Assembly: GCF_019448085.1 (NCBI RefSeq)
Contig: NZ_JAGFNZ010000002.1
Span: 124,001-188,000, forward strand
Reading direction: 5' to 3'
DNA length: 64,000 bases
Source of the DNA: Caproiciproducens faecalis
GTDB taxonomy: Bacteria; Bacillota; Clostridia; Oscillospirales; Acutalibacteraceae
Shown piece after piece: positions 15,737 to 25,116 of the stretch (the first letter of the stretch is position 1; each line of letters starts with the position of its first letter). Below the pieces are notes generated by a model. The model saw only the letters and a list, made by a program, of their open reading frames with translations, made no database searches and was not told the origin of the DNA. A program made the translations under genes and the position numbers.

Positions 15737-16846
15737 TTATTTGACGGTGATTAACTCGTATTCCGAGCTGCCCAAACCAATTTTTACCGCATGCTCAATG
15801 CAGCTTTTCCAGTTGGTTTCCGGATGGGTGTCCGTAAAGTGGTCGTGATGATCGTGCGGCTTCTTCGACAGGATGCTCCCGCTGATGACCGGCTGGCGGT
15901 TGACCGCGTCGGCGCAGGCGACATCCAGCGCCACCGGATCAAAGGAAGCGAACATTCCGACATCCGGGACAATCGGAATATCATTTTCGGCGTGACAGTC
16001 GCAGTAGGGGGAAACGTCTACCACCAGACTGATATGGAACTGAGGGCGATCCTTTAAAACAGCGTACGCGTATTCCGCAATCTTGCAGTTCAGAATATCG
16101 TTTGTCTCGTCGCCCGTGGGACTCACCGCGTCAAAATTACACGCGCCGATGCACCGACCGCAGCCAACGCACTTCTGATGGTCGATCTGCGCTTTTTTGT
16201 TTTCATCGAAAGAAATCGCGTCATGCGCGCAGTTTTTGCGGCACATTCCGCAGCTTCTGCAAAGCTCTTTATCCACAATTGGTTTGCCCGCGCTGTGCAT
16301 TTCCATTTTTCCCGCACGGGAACCGCAGCCCATTCCCACATTTTTCAGCGTGCCGCCAAAGCCGGTGGATTCGTGACCTTTAAAATGAGTCAAGGTAAGA
16401 AAAATATCGGCGTCCATGATTGCGCGCCCAATTTTAGCCTCTTTTACATATTCACCGTCAATCGGAACCAGAACCTCGTCCGTCCCCTTCAGTCCGTCCG
16501 CAATAATGGCCTGGCAGCCGGTCGCAAAAGGATTGAAGCCGTTTTCGTAGGCCGCGTCAAGGTGGTCCAGCGCGTTCTTTCTTCTGCCGACATACAGCGT
16601 ATTGCAGTCGGTAAGGAACACCTTCCCGCCCTGCTTTTTAATCAGGTCTGCAATGACCTTCGCGTAATTCGGACGCAGGTAGGAAATATTACCCGGCTCG
16701 CCGAAATGAATTTTAATTGCCGTGAATTTGTCCTGAAAATCGAGGGTTTCAATCCCCGCTTTTTTCACGAGCTTTTCCAGCTTCTGCAGCAAATTGCAGC
16801 TCGGTGTTGCGCTGAAATCCGTAAAATATACTTTCGAAGCTTCCAT
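15737..16846 (-). CDS. DUF362 domain 4Fe-4S protein
   Basis: 369 aa. N-terminal and C-terminal DUF362 halves (KIHFGEPGNISYLRP; FASFDPVALDVACADAVN) flank a 2[4Fe-4S] ferredoxin insert near 190-245 with CRSCGMCRKNC and CVGCGRCIGAC, both complete. Predicted cytoplasmic electron carrier or redox enzyme; the family is common in strict anaerobes and no reaction is proven. The start has aaggag. No operon partner: the small-gene cluster after it is separated by a terminator. Confidence 0.92.
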   Translation of the reverse strand: MEASKVYFTDFSATPSCNLLQKLEKLVKKAGIETLDFQDKFTAIKIHFGEPGNISYLRPNYAKVIADLIKKQGGKVFLTDCNTLYVGRRKNALDHLDAAYENGFNPFATGCQAIIADGLKGTDEVLVPIDGEYVKEAKIGRAIMDADIFLTLTHFKGHESTGFGGTLKNVGMGCGSRAGKMEMHSAGKPIVDKELCRSCGMCRKNCAHDAISFDENKKAQIDHQKCVGCGRCIGACNFDAVSPTGDETNDILNCKIAEYAYAVLKDRPQFHISLVVDVSPYCDCHAENDIPIVPDVGMFASFDPVALDVACADAVNRQPVISGSILSKKPHDHHDHFTDTHPETNWKSCIEHAVKIGLGSSEYELITVK

Positions 16847-17085
16847 CCTTTTTTCTCCTTTTCAGCTTAACGCTTCCTCTTTGCTGCCGGCCGGCAGCTG
16901 AAGCAAAATCAATTTTAGACTTATTATAACATAAGTGCTATGGAAAGAGAAATATTTTACCGTCGGAATTTTGCGTGCAGCAGAACATTCCAGCCGCCGA
17001 GATGCCGCCGCAAGAAGGTCGGTAGCATAATGTATAAAGATTCTATTAAGAAATTCATTTTTCTATATAATATGACAATATTCTG

Positions 17086-17112
17086 TAATCATTTTTTCCG
17101 GGTATCCGATAT
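17086..17112 (+). promoter_or_regulatory. Sigma-D (flagellar/chemotaxis) type promoter of cheW
   Basis: TAAT, exactly 15 bp, TCCGATAT. This closely matches the TAAA-N15-GCCGATAT consensus of the motility sigma factor. It is 33 nt upstream of the cheW start. The rest of 16847-17085 shows no gene. Confidence 0.65.
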
Positions 17113-17144
17113 AAAGCATAAGAGTTTTATTGCAAAGGAGATTT

Positions 17145-17633
17145 ATGATGTTAACACCATATGAATTATCAGAAAATCCAATCAGTGAGCAGTTTCTGCC
17201 ATTCCGACTGAACAGGGAAATCTTTGCAATTGAAAGCAGATATGTGACGGCCGTTTCCGGTATGCTGAAAATTTCCCCCTTACCCGGCACCCCTGAGTAC
17301 TGCAGGGGAATTGCGAAGGTGGAAGGCAAAATCATCCCCGTCATCGACATGAGCTTAAAAATGTGCAGAACCGACAGTTCCAGTCAGGATAACAGGAGGA
17401 TCATTATCGTCAGTCTGGATGGGGTTCAGAGCGGATTCATCGTGGACACGCTGGTCGAAGGAGTTCCCATGAGTTTCGGCGATTCCGATGAAGACAGAAT
17501 GGACTTCCCCAAAGATACGGGCCCGTATTGTAAAGGATGTATCGAAATCAGCGGAAATCCGGCAATGATTCTGGACTGCAAAAAAATCCTGATGGAAGAC
17601 AGTATTTTTGATCTGGCACAGCTTGTTTCTTAG
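17145..17633 (+). CDS. cheW: CheW-domain chemotaxis coupling protein
   Basis: 162 aa, single CheW domain (about 20-155): FRLNREIFAIESRYVTAV, GIAKVEGKIIPVIDM and IIVSLDGVQSGFIVDTLVEG. Links chemoreceptors to CheA. Start ATG 17145 follows aaaggag by 6 nt. It stands alone, without cheA or other che genes nearby, but is behind a sigma-D-type promoter, and an orphan chemoreceptor is encoded 30 kb away. Its 3' end overlaps the convergent dedA stop by 4 nt. Confidence 0.92.
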   Translation: MMLTPYELSENPISEQFLPFRLNREIFAIESRYVTAVSGMLKISPLPGTPEYCRGIAKVEGKIIPVIDMSLKMCRTDSSSQDNRRIIIVSLDGVQSGFIVDTLVEGVPMSFGDSDEDRMDFPKDTGPYCKGCIEISGNPAMILDCKKILMEDSIFDLAQLVS

Positions 17634-18265
17634 TCTTTTTTTCTTCCGTCGTTATCTCGTCTGGATTTCTTGAAGAAATACCACAGTATAAAAGCCAGCA
17701 GCAATACGGCCGCAACCGCAACGGCAACAATAGAGTAAGTACCCACATATTGTACCACGGCCTCCCATGAGGCTCCAAAAAACGCGCCCAGACAAACCAG
17801 AACAACGTTCCATAGAAATGTTCCCAGCGCGGTCAGCAGTAAGAAGACGCCGATTTTCATCTTTGCCATTCCGGCGGGGATAGAGATCAGGCTGCGCACT
17901 ACCGGGATAAACCGGCAAAAAAACACCGTGAGTTTTCCTCTTCGGGCAAACCAGGCGCCCGCGTGGTGGACATCCTCTCTTTTCAGGTGAAGAACGGTAC
18001 CCCATTTTCCGTCCAGCAGGCGTTCCAGCCGCGCAGGACTTACCATCCTGCCCACACTGTAAAGTACTAAGGCGCCCAAAACAGAGCCAACTGTTGCGGA
18101 CAGCACCACTCCCCATATTTTCAGGTTCGTCACCGTGGTGGCAAATCCGCTGAATGTTAAAATGACCTCCGACGGAATGGGAGGAAATATATTTTCGACC
18201 GCAATCAGCAGTGCTATTCCAATATATCCGTATTGGTTTACAATCTGGATAATCCAATCCTGCAT
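17630..18265 (-). CDS. DedA-family membrane protein
   Basis: 211 aa, four to five membrane segments. Signature features: ENIFPPIPSEVIL near residue 24, re-entrant loop region, and FFCRFIPVVRSLISIPAGMAKM with the conserved Arg and Gly. DedA/VTT proteins act as membrane lipid (for example undecaprenyl phosphate or phospholipid) scramblases or flippases. C-terminus is Lys/Arg rich. The stop overlaps cheW convergently. It follows the YbhN-like gene on the same strand after 103 nt. Confidence 0.93.
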   Translation of the reverse strand: MQDWIIQIVNQYGYIGIALLIAVENIFPPIPSEVILTFSGFATTVTNLKIWGVVLSATVGSVLGALVLYSVGRMVSPARLERLLDGKWGTVLHLKREDVHHAGAWFARRGKLTVFFCRFIPVVRSLISIPAGMAKMKIGVFLLLTALGTFLWNVVLVCLGAFFGASWEAVVQYVGTYSIVAVAVAAVLLLAFILWYFFKKSRRDNDGRKKD

Positions 18266-18368
18266 GAAATCAAACTCCTCTTTATTTTTACCTCACCTAA
18301 ATCCCTTTGAAAATGTCCGGAAGCAGATTTTCCGGATGCCTTCTGTTTCATTTAAGGCAGCGCTGTAA

Positions 18369-19397
18369 TCAATCGGATGAATATCTCTTTGCTCCGAAAT
18401 AAACGAGGATACTTCCCAGAAGAATATTGAGATAATAGGTTGAAAACCGCCAAAGGGTAATGCCCGGAATGATATACGGACCGAAAAACTCCCGGAAGAA
18501 CAAATAGAAGCCGCCTTCCGCACCACCGGAAGAACCCGGAAGCGGAATAAACGACGCGGCCATTGTCACAAATGTGTCCGCCGCAACCATAATGAATACC
18601 GACTCACCCTTCAGGTTAAAACTGCGGTAAACAAAGTAGGAAATCAGGCTGGCAACGGTAATCTGTACCACCGTAAAAAGAACGGCTACCAGATACAGCA
18701 TATAATTTTTGCCGAAAATTCTGGAACTGTCGTGAAAAACCATGAGCTGACCGTGCACCTGATCGTAAAACTTCTGCGAAAGCTTATGCAGTTTTATTTT
18801 ATCCATAAAGCGGACAACCACGCGCAGAATGGAATCTGTCAGCCGTTCATTCATCATGAACGTCAGCACAAACACAATAAAAATACTGTTTGTAACCAAT
18901 CCGAAAACAGCAATAACAGCAAAATTACTCACTTTAGTCCGAAAATAATTCAGTTCAAAGGCAATGAGAAGGAAGGAATATACAAAGGTAACCCCGTGAT
19001 GGACAAGCGATTTAACCGCCACGATGGAGGTAGCGGCGCCTGTTTCCATTCCCAGCTTGGTCATGCGGTACACTTCCATGGGTTCGCCCATGCCGAAAGG
19101 GGCAAGAGCGCTGTAAAAGAGCTCAACCATTCCGATGTAGAACGATTTTCCAAAAGTCCATGTTTGATCCAGATGTCTGCAGAAAAGATGCAGTACATAT
19201 CCTTCTAAAAACCATCCTGCAAGGACGCCCGCTAAAATCCAGAGGAGCCAAACCGGCTGAAGTTCAGAGACGGCACGTTCCAGACTCTTCATCCCGTCTT
19301 CGGTAACCAGAAAAAAGGTCAGTATCCCTATTGAAAGAAAGATGGTTACTGCTGAAAAGAGGTTTTTCGCCATTCTGGATCGATGCTGATTCTGCAT
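18369..19397 (-). CDS. YbhN/AglD-like (LPG synthase transmembrane-type) protein
   Basis: 342 aa integral membrane protein with about eight hydrophobic segments, of the lysylphosphatidylglycerol synthase TM/UPF0104 family but without the C-terminal aminoacyl-transferase domain. Marks: a GMGEPMEVYR-type loop and IPLPGSSGGAEGGFY near the C-terminus. Possible flippase or glycolipid-related role. ATG 19397 is preferred (gaaggag 6 nt upstream) to ATG 19430. It is upstream of dedA on the same strand, so both may be lipid-translocation proteins. Confidence 0.88.
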   Translation of the reverse strand: MQNQHRSRMAKNLFSAVTIFLSIGILTFFLVTEDGMKSLERAVSELQPVWLLWILAGVLAGWFLEGYVLHLFCRHLDQTWTFGKSFYIGMVELFYSALAPFGMGEPMEVYRMTKLGMETGAATSIVAVKSLVHHGVTFVYSFLLIAFELNYFRTKVSNFAVIAVFGLVTNSIFIVFVLTFMMNERLTDSILRVVVRFMDKIKLHKLSQKFYDQVHGQLMVFHDSSRIFGKNYMLYLVAVLFTVVQITVASLISYFVYRSFNLKGESVFIMVAADTFVTMAASFIPLPGSSGGAEGGFYLFFREFFGPYIIPGITLWRFSTYYLNILLGSILVYFGAKRYSSD

Positions 19398-19620
19398 AGT
19401 ATCTCCTTCAAATCTGAAATGCTGTCCCATTCATTATCAGTAACAGGAATCTATATTATACAGCAGGAATCCTTAAAAAAACAGCTAGTAATTATTAAAT
19501 TTACATTAAGACTTTCTGTGCTGATTCTTAACTTTCGTTTAAAAACCAGCGAATGGCGATAGTTGGAAAACAGGGGCTTCGTAGGTCGCCGCAACGCTTG
19601 ATCTCAATGATGAAAACAGA

Positions 19621-20979
19621 TCAATGCAGAGCGGAAGACCACTTTACCCGCAGAATCAGGATCACGGCGATGACTGCGGCAGCATAATTGGAAAAGAGGT
19701 TTCCCCAGAAAACAGAGTAGAACTGCAGCACATGTTCTGTTGCCAGGATAAAAATATACCGTAAAAACCAGATGCGCAGCACACCGATTACCAGCGGCAC
19801 ACCGGTTCGGCCCAGCCCGATAAACGCACCCTGTACCGCCATGCAGACACCGAAGCCAACCACGGAATAAGTATAAATATGCAGCGCCCTGTTGGCAATA
19901 TCCAATACGTCCGCCCGGTGGGTAAACAGAACCGTGAGGTAAGGAGACAGCGGCACAATCAGCGCAATTACAAGGACAGCCGTCACCGCGCTGGCCACAC
20001 AGCCGATCAGGCAGGAGCGCTTTGCTTTTTCCGGCTGGCTTGCTCCGATATTCAGACTGACCATGGTGGTTACCGCAGAACCGAAAGCCGCGGGCAGGTT
20101 GAAGCAGACCGCGGTTATATTGTTGGCGATTCCCTGTCCGTTCAGAACCACCGCTCCGTACTTCTGGGTTTCGTTATTAATCAGGAAAAATCCCAGGTTC
20201 AGCATCAGGCTGGTGAGCATGGCGGGAACACCCACCCGAAACAGCTGCCCGATCAGCCGTTTGTCAAATCGAAAGCCTTTCAGAGTAAGCTTGTCCTCCC
20301 CTTTTCGGACAAACAGCTCGTAGAACATCCAGCCGCAGATCAGGAAATTGGCGCAGAAGGAAGAGAGCACACAACCCACTACCTCCAGTCGGAGCCAAAC
20401 AACAAACACAATATTGAAAATGATTTTTAAGAACAGCATGAGCAGCATGCGGATAAAGGTAGCCTCCGGTTTTCCGGTCGCGTTTTTGATTGCGTTGTAG
20501 ATGCTCTCTAAAAAGGAAAACGGCAGTACAAACGCGTACAGGCTGATATACAGCATGACATTGTGCGAAATTTCCGCGTCTACATTGGACGAAATCGGAA
20601 ACGCCACCAGGGCGGACAAAGGCGCGATGCAAAAGCCGACGGTAAAGGCAAATACAACGATCTGAGCGGAGATACTCCTAACACGGTCAAAATCGCCATG
20701 CCCGTTCGCCTGACCGATAATGGCCATTGCCGCCACGCTCAGTCCCTGCGCCAGCGCCGTCATCATATTGATGACGGGTTCGCTGTAGGTAACCGCGCTT
20801 GCAACCAGCGTTCCAGCCGCGTTATTGATAAAAATCCCGTCCGTCAGCGGCATCAGGGACTGTATAACGCTCATCATCAGCGTTGGCAGCGACAGCATCA
20901 TCAAGGTTTTCAAAATATTCCCGTGCAGAATCAGCTCACGCCTCTGTTCTGTACTTTGATGTAAAAATTCTAATTTCAA
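19621..20979 (-). CDS. MATE-family multidrug/cation efflux pump
   Basis: 452 aa with twelve predicted membrane segments in two MatE repeats. N-terminal LSLPTLMMSVIQSLMPLTDGIFI and GQANGHGDFDRV match the family. Exports organic cations or drugs using Na+ or H+. Start is TTG 20979, preceded by a weak gcggg. Both flanks (19398-19620 and 20980-21090) are plain intergenic DNA; no regulator is adjacent. Confidence 0.93.
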   Translation of the reverse strand: MKLEFLHQSTEQRRELILHGNILKTLMMLSLPTLMMSVIQSLMPLTDGIFINNAAGTLVASAVTYSEPVINMMTALAQGLSVAAMAIIGQANGHGDFDRVRSISAQIVVFAFTVGFCIAPLSALVAFPISSNVDAEISHNVMLYISLYAFVLPFSFLESIYNAIKNATGKPEATFIRMLLMLFLKIIFNIVFVVWLRLEVVGCVLSSFCANFLICGWMFYELFVRKGEDKLTLKGFRFDKRLIGQLFRVGVPAMLTSLMLNLGFFLINNETQKYGAVVLNGQGIANNITAVCFNLPAAFGSAVTTMVSLNIGASQPEKAKRSCLIGCVASAVTAVLVIALIVPLSPYLTVLFTHRADVLDIANRALHIYTYSVVGFGVCMAVQGAFIGLGRTGVPLVIGVLRIWFLRYIFILATEHVLQFYSVFWGNLFSNYAAAVIAVILILRVKWSSALH

Positions 20980-21091
20980 TTCAAACCCGCTTTCTGTCTG
21001 TAAGCATTAATTTTATCATGACAAACTCCGGCTTGCAAGACAGAAAACCCTCTTTTCTCCCATTTTCCCTCTAAATTCAGACTGCTTTCCC

Positions 21092-21148
21092 CTAAAAAAC
21101 AAATCGCGCCGGGGATGTTCCAAAACGGAATGCAAGCCCGGCGCGATT
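21092..21148 (-). terminator. Terminator of the aldo-keto reductase gene
   Basis: 12-bp perfect stem AATCGCGCCGGG / CCCGGCGCGATT with a smaller TTCC/GGAA hairpin in its loop, followed on the minus strand by TTGTTTTTTAG. Confidence 0.85.
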
Positions 21149-21161
21149 GTGCCTGAATGAT

Positions 21162-22358
21162 TTAATTCGATTTTATCCTCATAATTTTTCTTGCAACGGT
21201 AACAAGCGGCTTATAGAGAACGCCTTCCATCTCATGGCTGACTGTCTTCAGTTCTTTGCGGATGGCGATTTTTTGCGGGCAGTGACTTTCACACTTACCG
21301 CACTGCTTACACTGGGACGCAACAGCCGGTTTGGCGGACAGCGCACCCAACGACTGAAAATACCGGCGCCGCGCCGATTTGTCCTGCATCAGGTACTTGT
21401 CGTTGTAGCAGGAAAAACATCCGGGAATATTGACCCCCGCCGGGCAGGGCATACAGTACCCGCAGCCGGTGCAGGGAATTTTCGTCTTTTCAGTAATTTC
21501 CTTTTTGACGGTCTCAAAAACATTCATCTCTTCCTGTGAGAGGGAATTGGGCTCGGCCTCCCCAGCGATGCGGATATTTTCCTCCATCTGTTCTTCGTCG
21601 CTCATACCGGACAGCACCACGTTCACTTCGGGATGATTCCACACCCAGCGCAAAGCCCATTCCACCGGAGTACGGCCTTTGTCGCAGCTCTGAAACGCCT
21701 TCGTCACCAACTCGGGCAGGTGTGTGACCAGCTTGCCGCCGCGCAGAGGTTCCATGACCATCACGGGAATCCCCATGGCAGCCGCGGTCTGCAGCCCTTT
21801 TTTGGTGGCCTGATTGTTTTCATCCATATAGTTATACTGGATCTGGCAGAAATCCCACGGATACGCCTTCAGGATCATCTCAAAATCCGTGCGGCTGCCA
21901 TGGAAAGAAAACCCGATATTCCGGATCTTGCCCTGCGCTTTCAGCTCTTCCATCCATTCCAAGACGCCGAGCGAAACCAGACGGTCATATCCCGGCTTGT
22001 CGGTCAGCATATGCAGCAGATAGTAATCGATATGATCCGTCTGCAGCCGCTCAAGCTCCGTTGCGAAAATCTTCTTTGCATGGTCCAGCTTCCCGACCAT
22101 AAAGGGGGGCAGCTTGGTGGCGATTTTCACCCGGCCGCGGTAGCCCCCGGCCAGAGCACGACCAAGCAGCAGCTCACTTTTTCCGTTCTGATAGATATAG
22201 GCCGTATCAAAATAATTCACGCCCTTTTCAATGGCGTCATGAATCATCTGAACGGATCTTGTTTCGTCAATCGAGCCGTTTTTGGTGGGCAGACGCATGC
22301 ATCCGAATCCCAGAATGGAAAGCTCATCGCCGTTTTTAGTGTTGGTTCTTGTTTTCAA
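21162..22358 (-). CDS. Aldo/keto reductase with C-terminal 4Fe-4S domain
   Basis: 398 aa. NADPH-type (beta/alpha)8 AKR barrel in residues 1-270 (GFGCMRLPT, catalytic-region FDTAYIYQNGKSE, IGFSFHG), then a ferredoxin-like tail: CTGCGYCMPC with CFSC, and CKQCGKCESHCP. This arrangement is common in Clostridia, where electrons may pass between ferredoxin and the barrel. Start TTG 22358 with GGAGGG 6 nt upstream. It follows the DJ-1 gene by 53 nt on the same strand. Substrate unknown. Confidence 0.93.
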   Translation of the reverse strand: MKTRTNTKNGDELSILGFGCMRLPTKNGSIDETRSVQMIHDAIEKGVNYFDTAYIYQNGKSELLLGRALAGGYRGRVKIATKLPPFMVGKLDHAKKIFATELERLQTDHIDYYLLHMLTDKPGYDRLVSLGVLEWMEELKAQGKIRNIGFSFHGSRTDFEMILKAYPWDFCQIQYNYMDENNQATKKGLQTAAAMGIPVMVMEPLRGGKLVTHLPELVTKAFQSCDKGRTPVEWALRWVWNHPEVNVVLSGMSDEEQMEENIRIAGEAEPNSLSQEEMNVFETVKKEITEKTKIPCTGCGYCMPCPAGVNIPGCFSCYNDKYLMQDKSARRRYFQSLGALSAKPAVASQCKQCGKCESHCPQKIAIRKELKTVSHEMEGVLYKPLVTVARKIMRIKSN

Positions 22359-22411
22359 TCGTTTCCCTCCGAAAGTTCCGGGGTACGGCCCCTTCTGACC
22401 GTGTTTTCCCG

Positions 22412-22933
22412 TTACTGCTTATTCAGCAACTCAATAAACGCTTTCATATATTCCGGCAAATCCGGCGGACGGCGGCTGGAAACGATATTGCCGTCCACAA
22501 CCACCGGCAGATCGTACCAGGTTGCCCCGGCATGAATCATATCGTCCTTAATCCCCGGTGTGCTGGTGACTTTTTTACCCCGCAGAATATCTGCGGAAGC
22601 CAGCACCCAGCCCGCGTGGCAGATATGGCCGATGGGCTTCTGTGCGCGGTTCATGGAACGAACCATCTCCAGTACTTCCGGAAAACGCCTTAATTTATCC
22701 GGCGCCCAGCCCCCGGGTACCAGAAGCGCGTCATAATCCTCAATATGGATGTTGCCGAACGCATAGTCGGAAACCGCCGGAACCCCGTACTTGCCGACAT
22801 ACTTTTGGTTCGCTTTTTCGCCGACCAGATGCACGGTGACCCCTTCTTCCCTCAGCCTTAACACCGGGTACCACAGCTCCAAATCTTCAAAATCGTCCGA
22901 AATCAAACATACGGCCTTTAAATCTTTCTTCAT
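22412..22933 (-). CDS. DJ-1/PfpI-family protein (glyoxalase III / deglycase / chaperone-like)
   Basis: 173 aa class I glutamine amidotransferase-like fold. Nucleophile elbow GHICHAGWVLA with the Cys, an upstream Glu (DDFEDLELWYP) and an LLVPGGWAP loop are present. Members protect against carbonyl or general stress; the exact activity varies. GGAGG ribosome site. Grouped with a DsrE-like gene upstream and the Fe-S aldo-keto reductase downstream, suggesting a redox or carbonyl-stress cluster. Confidence 0.92.
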   Translation of the reverse strand: MKKDLKAVCLISDDFEDLELWYPVLRLREEGVTVHLVGEKANQKYVGKYGVPAVSDYAFGNIHIEDYDALLVPGGWAPDKLRRFPEVLEMVRSMNRAQKPIGHICHAGWVLASADILRGKKVTSTPGIKDDMIHAGATWYDLPVVVDGNIVSSRRPPDLPEYMKAFIELLNKQ

Positions 22934-23006
22934 GGAATTTGCCTCCTTTTCATAAATGTCTGTAATCTGCGATGGATGGAACCGACTCTCAGAGCCGGGC
23001 AGGCGT

Positions 23007-23351
23007 TTAAATGGTAATGAGCTTTTGATTTTCTTTCAGAATTTGCGTCAGCCCGTCGCCCCAGTAAATCACTTCTATGCCCAGCTCCAGAAGACGATCC
23101 GTAACACCGAGCTGATCGGCACAGGCTTTGCAGGCGGAAAACTTCACTCCCGCGTGGGACGCAAGCCTGATTTTTTCCCGAATGAGTTCATTTTCCGCAA
23201 CAAGTTTTGCAGTCGCACCCCAAATGATAACCGTCACTTCTTTCCACCACAGATGCAGCGCGCTGTTCTGCGCATACATCAGTACCATCTTTTCAGAAGT
23301 GAGCAAATTGTCGTTTGTCCACAGGATATATAGCTTATCAGGTTCTTCCAC
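23007..23351 (-). CDS. DsrE-family small sulfur-relay-like protein
   Basis: 114 aa DsrE/F-like alpha/beta fold (LYILWTNDNLLTSEKMVLMYA; VTVIIWGATAKLVAEN). A CKAC motif at the position of the active Cys could carry persulfide sulfur. Start is GTG 23351 with AAGGAGG 9 nt upstream. First gene of the minus-strand DsrE, DJ-1, AKR group (73-nt gap to the next). Physiological partner unknown. Confidence 0.85.
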   Translation of the reverse strand: MEEPDKLYILWTNDNLLTSEKMVLMYAQNSALHLWWKEVTVIIWGATAKLVAENELIREKIRLASHAGVKFSACKACADQLGVTDRLLELGIEVIYWGDGLTQILKENQKLITI

Positions 23352-23556
23352 GCCAAATCCTCCTTGTTTTTCACTATCTGCTGAATAATCTGATTATAGT
23401 CTTGCCTTCTGAATTTATCAATAATGAAACAGGGAAACAGAAAAAATTAATAAACAGGCCCCTCTTCCTCCGGAACGCTCTTTGATACACCGGCATATTT
23501 ATGGTATACTGTAAAAATTAAGCCGTCCTTACGGCGAAAAAATCGGGGCGTTTAAT

Positions 23557-23919
23557 ATGGGATGTGTGGGGAATTTCATCTGGCTGATCTTTGGCGGGCT
23601 TATCATGGGTTTAAGCTGGCTTTTGGTCGGCATTCTGTGGTGCATTACCATCGTGGGGATTCCCGTTGGAATCCAGTGTTTTAAATTCGCGGAACTTGCG
23701 TTCTTCCCGTTCGGGAAAACGGTTTCTTACGGTGGAGGGGTCGGTTCGTTCCTAATGAACATCCTTTGGCTGATTTTCGGCGGTTTTGCGCTGGCGGTGG
23801 AAGCCGCCGTTATCGGCGGGCTGTTCTGCCTGACAATCATCGGTATTCCTTTCGGGCTGCAGTGTTTTAAGATTTCAAAGCTGGCGCTGATGCCCTTCGG
23901 CGCATCCGTCTGTAACTGA
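23557..23919 (+). CDS. YccF-domain membrane protein
   Basis: 120 aa built from two tandem copies of a roughly 50-residue unit (FIWLIFGGL...GIPVGIQCFKFAELAFFPFGK and ILWLIFGGF...GIPFGLQCFKISKLALMPFG). Each has two hydrophobic stretches, so four membrane segments are expected. The function of YccF proteins is not established. Single gene with its own terminator. Confidence 0.9.
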   Translation: MGCVGNFIWLIFGGLIMGLSWLLVGILWCITIVGIPVGIQCFKFAELAFFPFGKTVSYGGGVGSFLMNILWLIFGGFALAVEAAVIGGLFCLTIIGIPFGLQCFKISKLALMPFGASVCN

Positions 23920-23923
23920 ACAG

Positions 23924-23955
23924 CAAAAGAACCGGATTGCTCCGGTTCTTTTTTA
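23924..23955 (+). terminator. Bidirectional terminator between yccF-like and ABC exporter genes
   Basis: AAAAGAACCGGA / TCCGGTTCTTTT stem with TTGC loop, A-rich on one side and T-rich on the other, so usable by the convergent transcripts. Confidence 0.88.
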
Positions 23956-25116
23956 ATTGCTCATTCTTTTTTTCTTTCCGACAACCATGGAGACCGCAAA
24001 AAACGCCACGGCGAAACCTGCTTCAATTATCATATTGCAGTAGATGGGGGAAAGAGCGGAAAGGCTGAAACTGGATAGAGAGGCAATCTGGTTGTTCGTT
24101 TTGACATACCAGTAAGTCGGGGTAAAGCTGGCAATCTTCAAAACGGTTGGACTCAGAAGCTCCTGCGGCACAAAGACTCCGCTTATAAAACAAGGCCCCA
24201 GCGTCACAACGTTACAGACAGCGGAAATCGCGCTGCGTTCCTTCATCAGATTCCCAATGAGGAAGCTGATACTGGACATGCTGAGCGTAAACACAAAAGA
24301 GTTCAGAATCAGATAAGCCGTGTTTCCGATCATCATGTTGCGGTAATCGAACAAAAAGCAGAAACCGACCATAACCGCCCAGCAAACAAAGGTAAAAACC
24401 AGATTTGCAAGGATGAACTGCGCGTTGATTTTTCCCGCACTCAGCGGAGAACAGAAATTTCTGCGGCTGAGATTTTTGTCGTTGAACACCAGCATGATCG
24501 CGGAAATTCCCAGAACCAGTACGGAGGAAAGCGCATAAGAGAGGTAATTGAAGTAATAAACGGAAAAATCCTGATTTGCGTTTGCTTTCGTGTCTGCCGC
24601 CATAGCGACAGAGGTACTGTTTTCCAGATCGGTTTTCAAGTGCTGTACCAAATTTTCCTGCGTGATGCCGGGCACCGTTTTTACATAGAGCGCAGCCGTA
24701 TTGAAATACTGATTGACCGTTAAATCAACATAGGCGTTACTGGTGGAATTCGGCACAACCGTTTTTTCAATCTGCACATTTTTGCCGCTCATAAAGCTCT
24801 GAGTAAATCCTTTGGGAATACGGATGATATAGGTGACGGAGCGGAAGTAAAGCGCGTCCTGAAGTTTTTCCGTCTCATCCGGTACTTCTACGAAATTGGC
24901 TGTTTTGGAAAGTTCCGACCGGAAGCCGTCGATCAGAGGGCTGTTTTCCTCGCTGAAAAAGGCAATATTCGTTTTGACCTGAGAAAAGCCGGTTTCCTGT
25001 GTCTTCGTGCCGTTGAGGGACAGCAGTGTGGCAAGGATTAAAAAAACGGCTATATAGATCATCATGGAAGACAGATTTTTGCGGATGATTTTCATACAGA
25101 GTCTAAAGACTGGCAT
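23953..25116 (-). CDS. ABC-2 type exporter permease, second subunit
   Basis: 387 aa. N-terminal membrane anchor, large extracytoplasmic domain (about 40-175), then a five-segment ABC-2 membrane domain in the C-terminal half. It overlaps the preceding permease gene by 14 nt and has aaggagg before its start. Likely forms a heterodimer with that subunit to export a drug, peptide or lipid. Confidence 0.92.
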   Translation of the reverse strand: MPVFRLCMKIIRKNLSSMMIYIAVFLILATLLSLNGTKTQETGFSQVKTNIAFFSEENSPLIDGFRSELSKTANFVEVPDETEKLQDALYFRSVTYIIRIPKGFTQSFMSGKNVQIEKTVVPNSTSNAYVDLTVNQYFNTAALYVKTVPGITQENLVQHLKTDLENSTSVAMAADTKANANQDFSVYYFNYLSYALSSVLVLGISAIMLVFNDKNLSRRNFCSPLSAGKINAQFILANLVFTFVCWAVMVGFCFLFDYRNMMIGNTAYLILNSFVFTLSMSSISFLIGNLMKERSAISAVCNVVTLGPCFISGVFVPQELLSPTVLKIASFTPTYWYVKTNNQIASLSSFSLSALSPIYCNMIIEAGFAVAFFAVSMVVGKKKRMSN

